Position numbers and translations under genes: made by a program. A DNA stretch of 64,000 nucleotides, taken from assembly GCA_963704295.1 (NCBI GenBank), contig OY969884.1:248001-312000 (forward strand), written 5' to 3'. The notes below the pieces were generated by a model, which worked only from the letters and a program-made list of their open reading frames with translations, was not told the origin of the DNA and searched no databases. Positions 63,415 to 64,000 of the stretch are shown here, piece after piece. The first letter of the stretch is position 1. Each line of letters begins with the position of its first letter. The stretch is from JACCVL01 sp963704295 (lineage in GTDB: Bacteria > Actinomycetota > Actinomycetes > Propionibacteriales > Nocardioidaceae).

Positions 63415-64000
63415 ATGGGTCTCACCAGCACCGCCTTTGCCTCAGCCCTGACCACCCCAGCAGTCGCCGAGCGGCACCTGCTGCAGCGGTTCAGCTTCGG
63501 GTGCACCCCCGAACTGGTCGCGGAGATGGCCACCGCAGGCGGCCCGCAGGCATGGTTCGAGGCGCAGCTGCAGCCGGCCACGGTGCCCGACCCGCTCGGC
63601 GACCAGCTGCTGTCCTGGTGGCCGCGGCTCTCGATGACCCCGCGGCAGCTCCAGGCCGGTCACAACGCCGGCACGCTGAGCAGTTTGGACGTGTCGAGCG
63701 ACCTGATCCGCTGGACGCTGATGCGCCGGGCGGTCAGCAAGCGCCAGCTGCTCGAGGTGGTGGCCGGCTTCTGGCTCGACCACCTGCACGTCACCGTGCA
63801 CACCTACGGCACGTGGGCGGTGCGGATGGAGCACGACCTGGCCGTCCGCAAGCACGCGCTCGGCCGGTTCGAGGACATGCTGCTCGAGGTCGTCCTCGGT
63901 CGGTCGATGGGCTGCTACCTGGACAACTCGAAGTCCACCGCCCGCCGGCTGAACGAGAACCTCGGCCGGGAGCTGCTGGAGCTGCACACGGTCGGCCGGG
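63415..64000 (+). CDS. DUF1800-family protein, 3' end cut by the window edge
   Basis: First 195 residues of a DUF1800 protein (PF08811-like). AERHLLQRFSFGCTPELVAE at the start, then LLEVVAGFWLDHLHVTVHTY and RLNENLGRELLELHTVGR are the family blocks. These proteins are often paired with a DUF1501 partner and linked to export, but the function is unproven. ATG 63415 was chosen as the first start upstream of the conserved domain; a GCGG precedes it and no strong Shine-Dalgarno is seen. The C-terminus lies outside the window. Confidence 0.85.
   Translation, partial: MGLTSTAFASALTTPAVAERHLLQRFSFGCTPELVAEMATAGGPQAWFEAQLQPATVPDPLGDQLLSWWPRLSMTPRQLQAGHNAGTLSSLDVSSDLIRWTLMRRAVSKRQLLEVVAGFWLDHLHVTVHTYGTWAVRMEHDLAVRKHALGRFEDMLLEVVLGRSMGCYLDNSKSTARRLNENLGRELLELHTVGR

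Overview
The window is high-GC, densely packed actinobacterial chromosome. Gene order and protein types point to the class Actinomycetes, perhaps a Nocardioidaceae-like member of the Propionibacteriales; that finer placement is only an inference. The core order uvrB ... uvrA - Rieske - uvrC - rapZ - yvcK - whiA - gap - pgk - tpiA - secG - rbpA / pgl - opcA - zwf - pgi - tal - tkt / ctaB - ctaA - ABC transporter - sufR - suf operon matches, as I recall it, conserved actinobacterial synteny. There are no rRNA or tRNA genes, CRISPR arrays or insertion sequences that I can see.

Layout. 1-7.4 kb: a partial exported sulfatase, a broken SDR gene, an ABC exporter, an enoyl-CoA hydratase, an ABC-F ATPase and a VLRF1-type peptidyl-tRNA hydrolase. 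7.4-14 kb: the SUF iron-sulfur assembly operon (sufR-B-D-Rieske-C-S-U-T) read leftward. 14-17.7 kb: a two-gene ABC transporter coupled to ctaA, with ctaB convergent (heme A synthesis). 17.8-26.1 kb: pentose-phosphate operon tkt-tal-pgi-zwf-opcA-pgl read rightward. 26.1-34.8 kb, leftward: rbpA, secG, the lower-glycolysis operon gap-pgk-tpiA, then whiA-yvcK-rapZ-uvrC. 34.8-39.7 kb: two Tat-type Rieske proteins, uvrA, and an Rpf-like cell-wall hydrolase behind a cyclic-di-AMP riboswitch. 39.9-43.9 kb: a metallo-beta-lactamase hydrolase, an amino-acid permease, a GYD protein flanked by two inverted copies of a short palindromic repeat, and a TerC protein behind a yybP-ykoY (manganese) riboswitch. 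44-48.7 kb: two tandem paralogous Tat-exported glycosidase-like proteins and SppA. 48.7-57.3 kb: small VOC, MmcQ and secreted proteins, uvrB, a DNA glycosylase and an ATP-dependent DNA ligase. 57.4-64 kb: a BTAD regulator, a fatty-acid module (thiolase, large FabG, MaoC-like) and a partial DUF1800 protein.

Gene interplay. The SUF operon appears autoregulated by SufR through a site overlapping its own promoter. The sugar operons have many 1-4 base stop/start overlaps, so translation is probably coupled. Several genes carry a TANNNT -10 box 6-7 bases before the start codon, which suggests leaderless mRNAs.

Quality caution. Four genes (SDR, ABC-F, sufD, tal) each carry a single extra base that breaks the frame. 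Three are conserved housekeeping genes, so uncorrected sequencing indels are more likely than real decay. The SDR also has an in-frame TGA and may be a genuine pseudogene.
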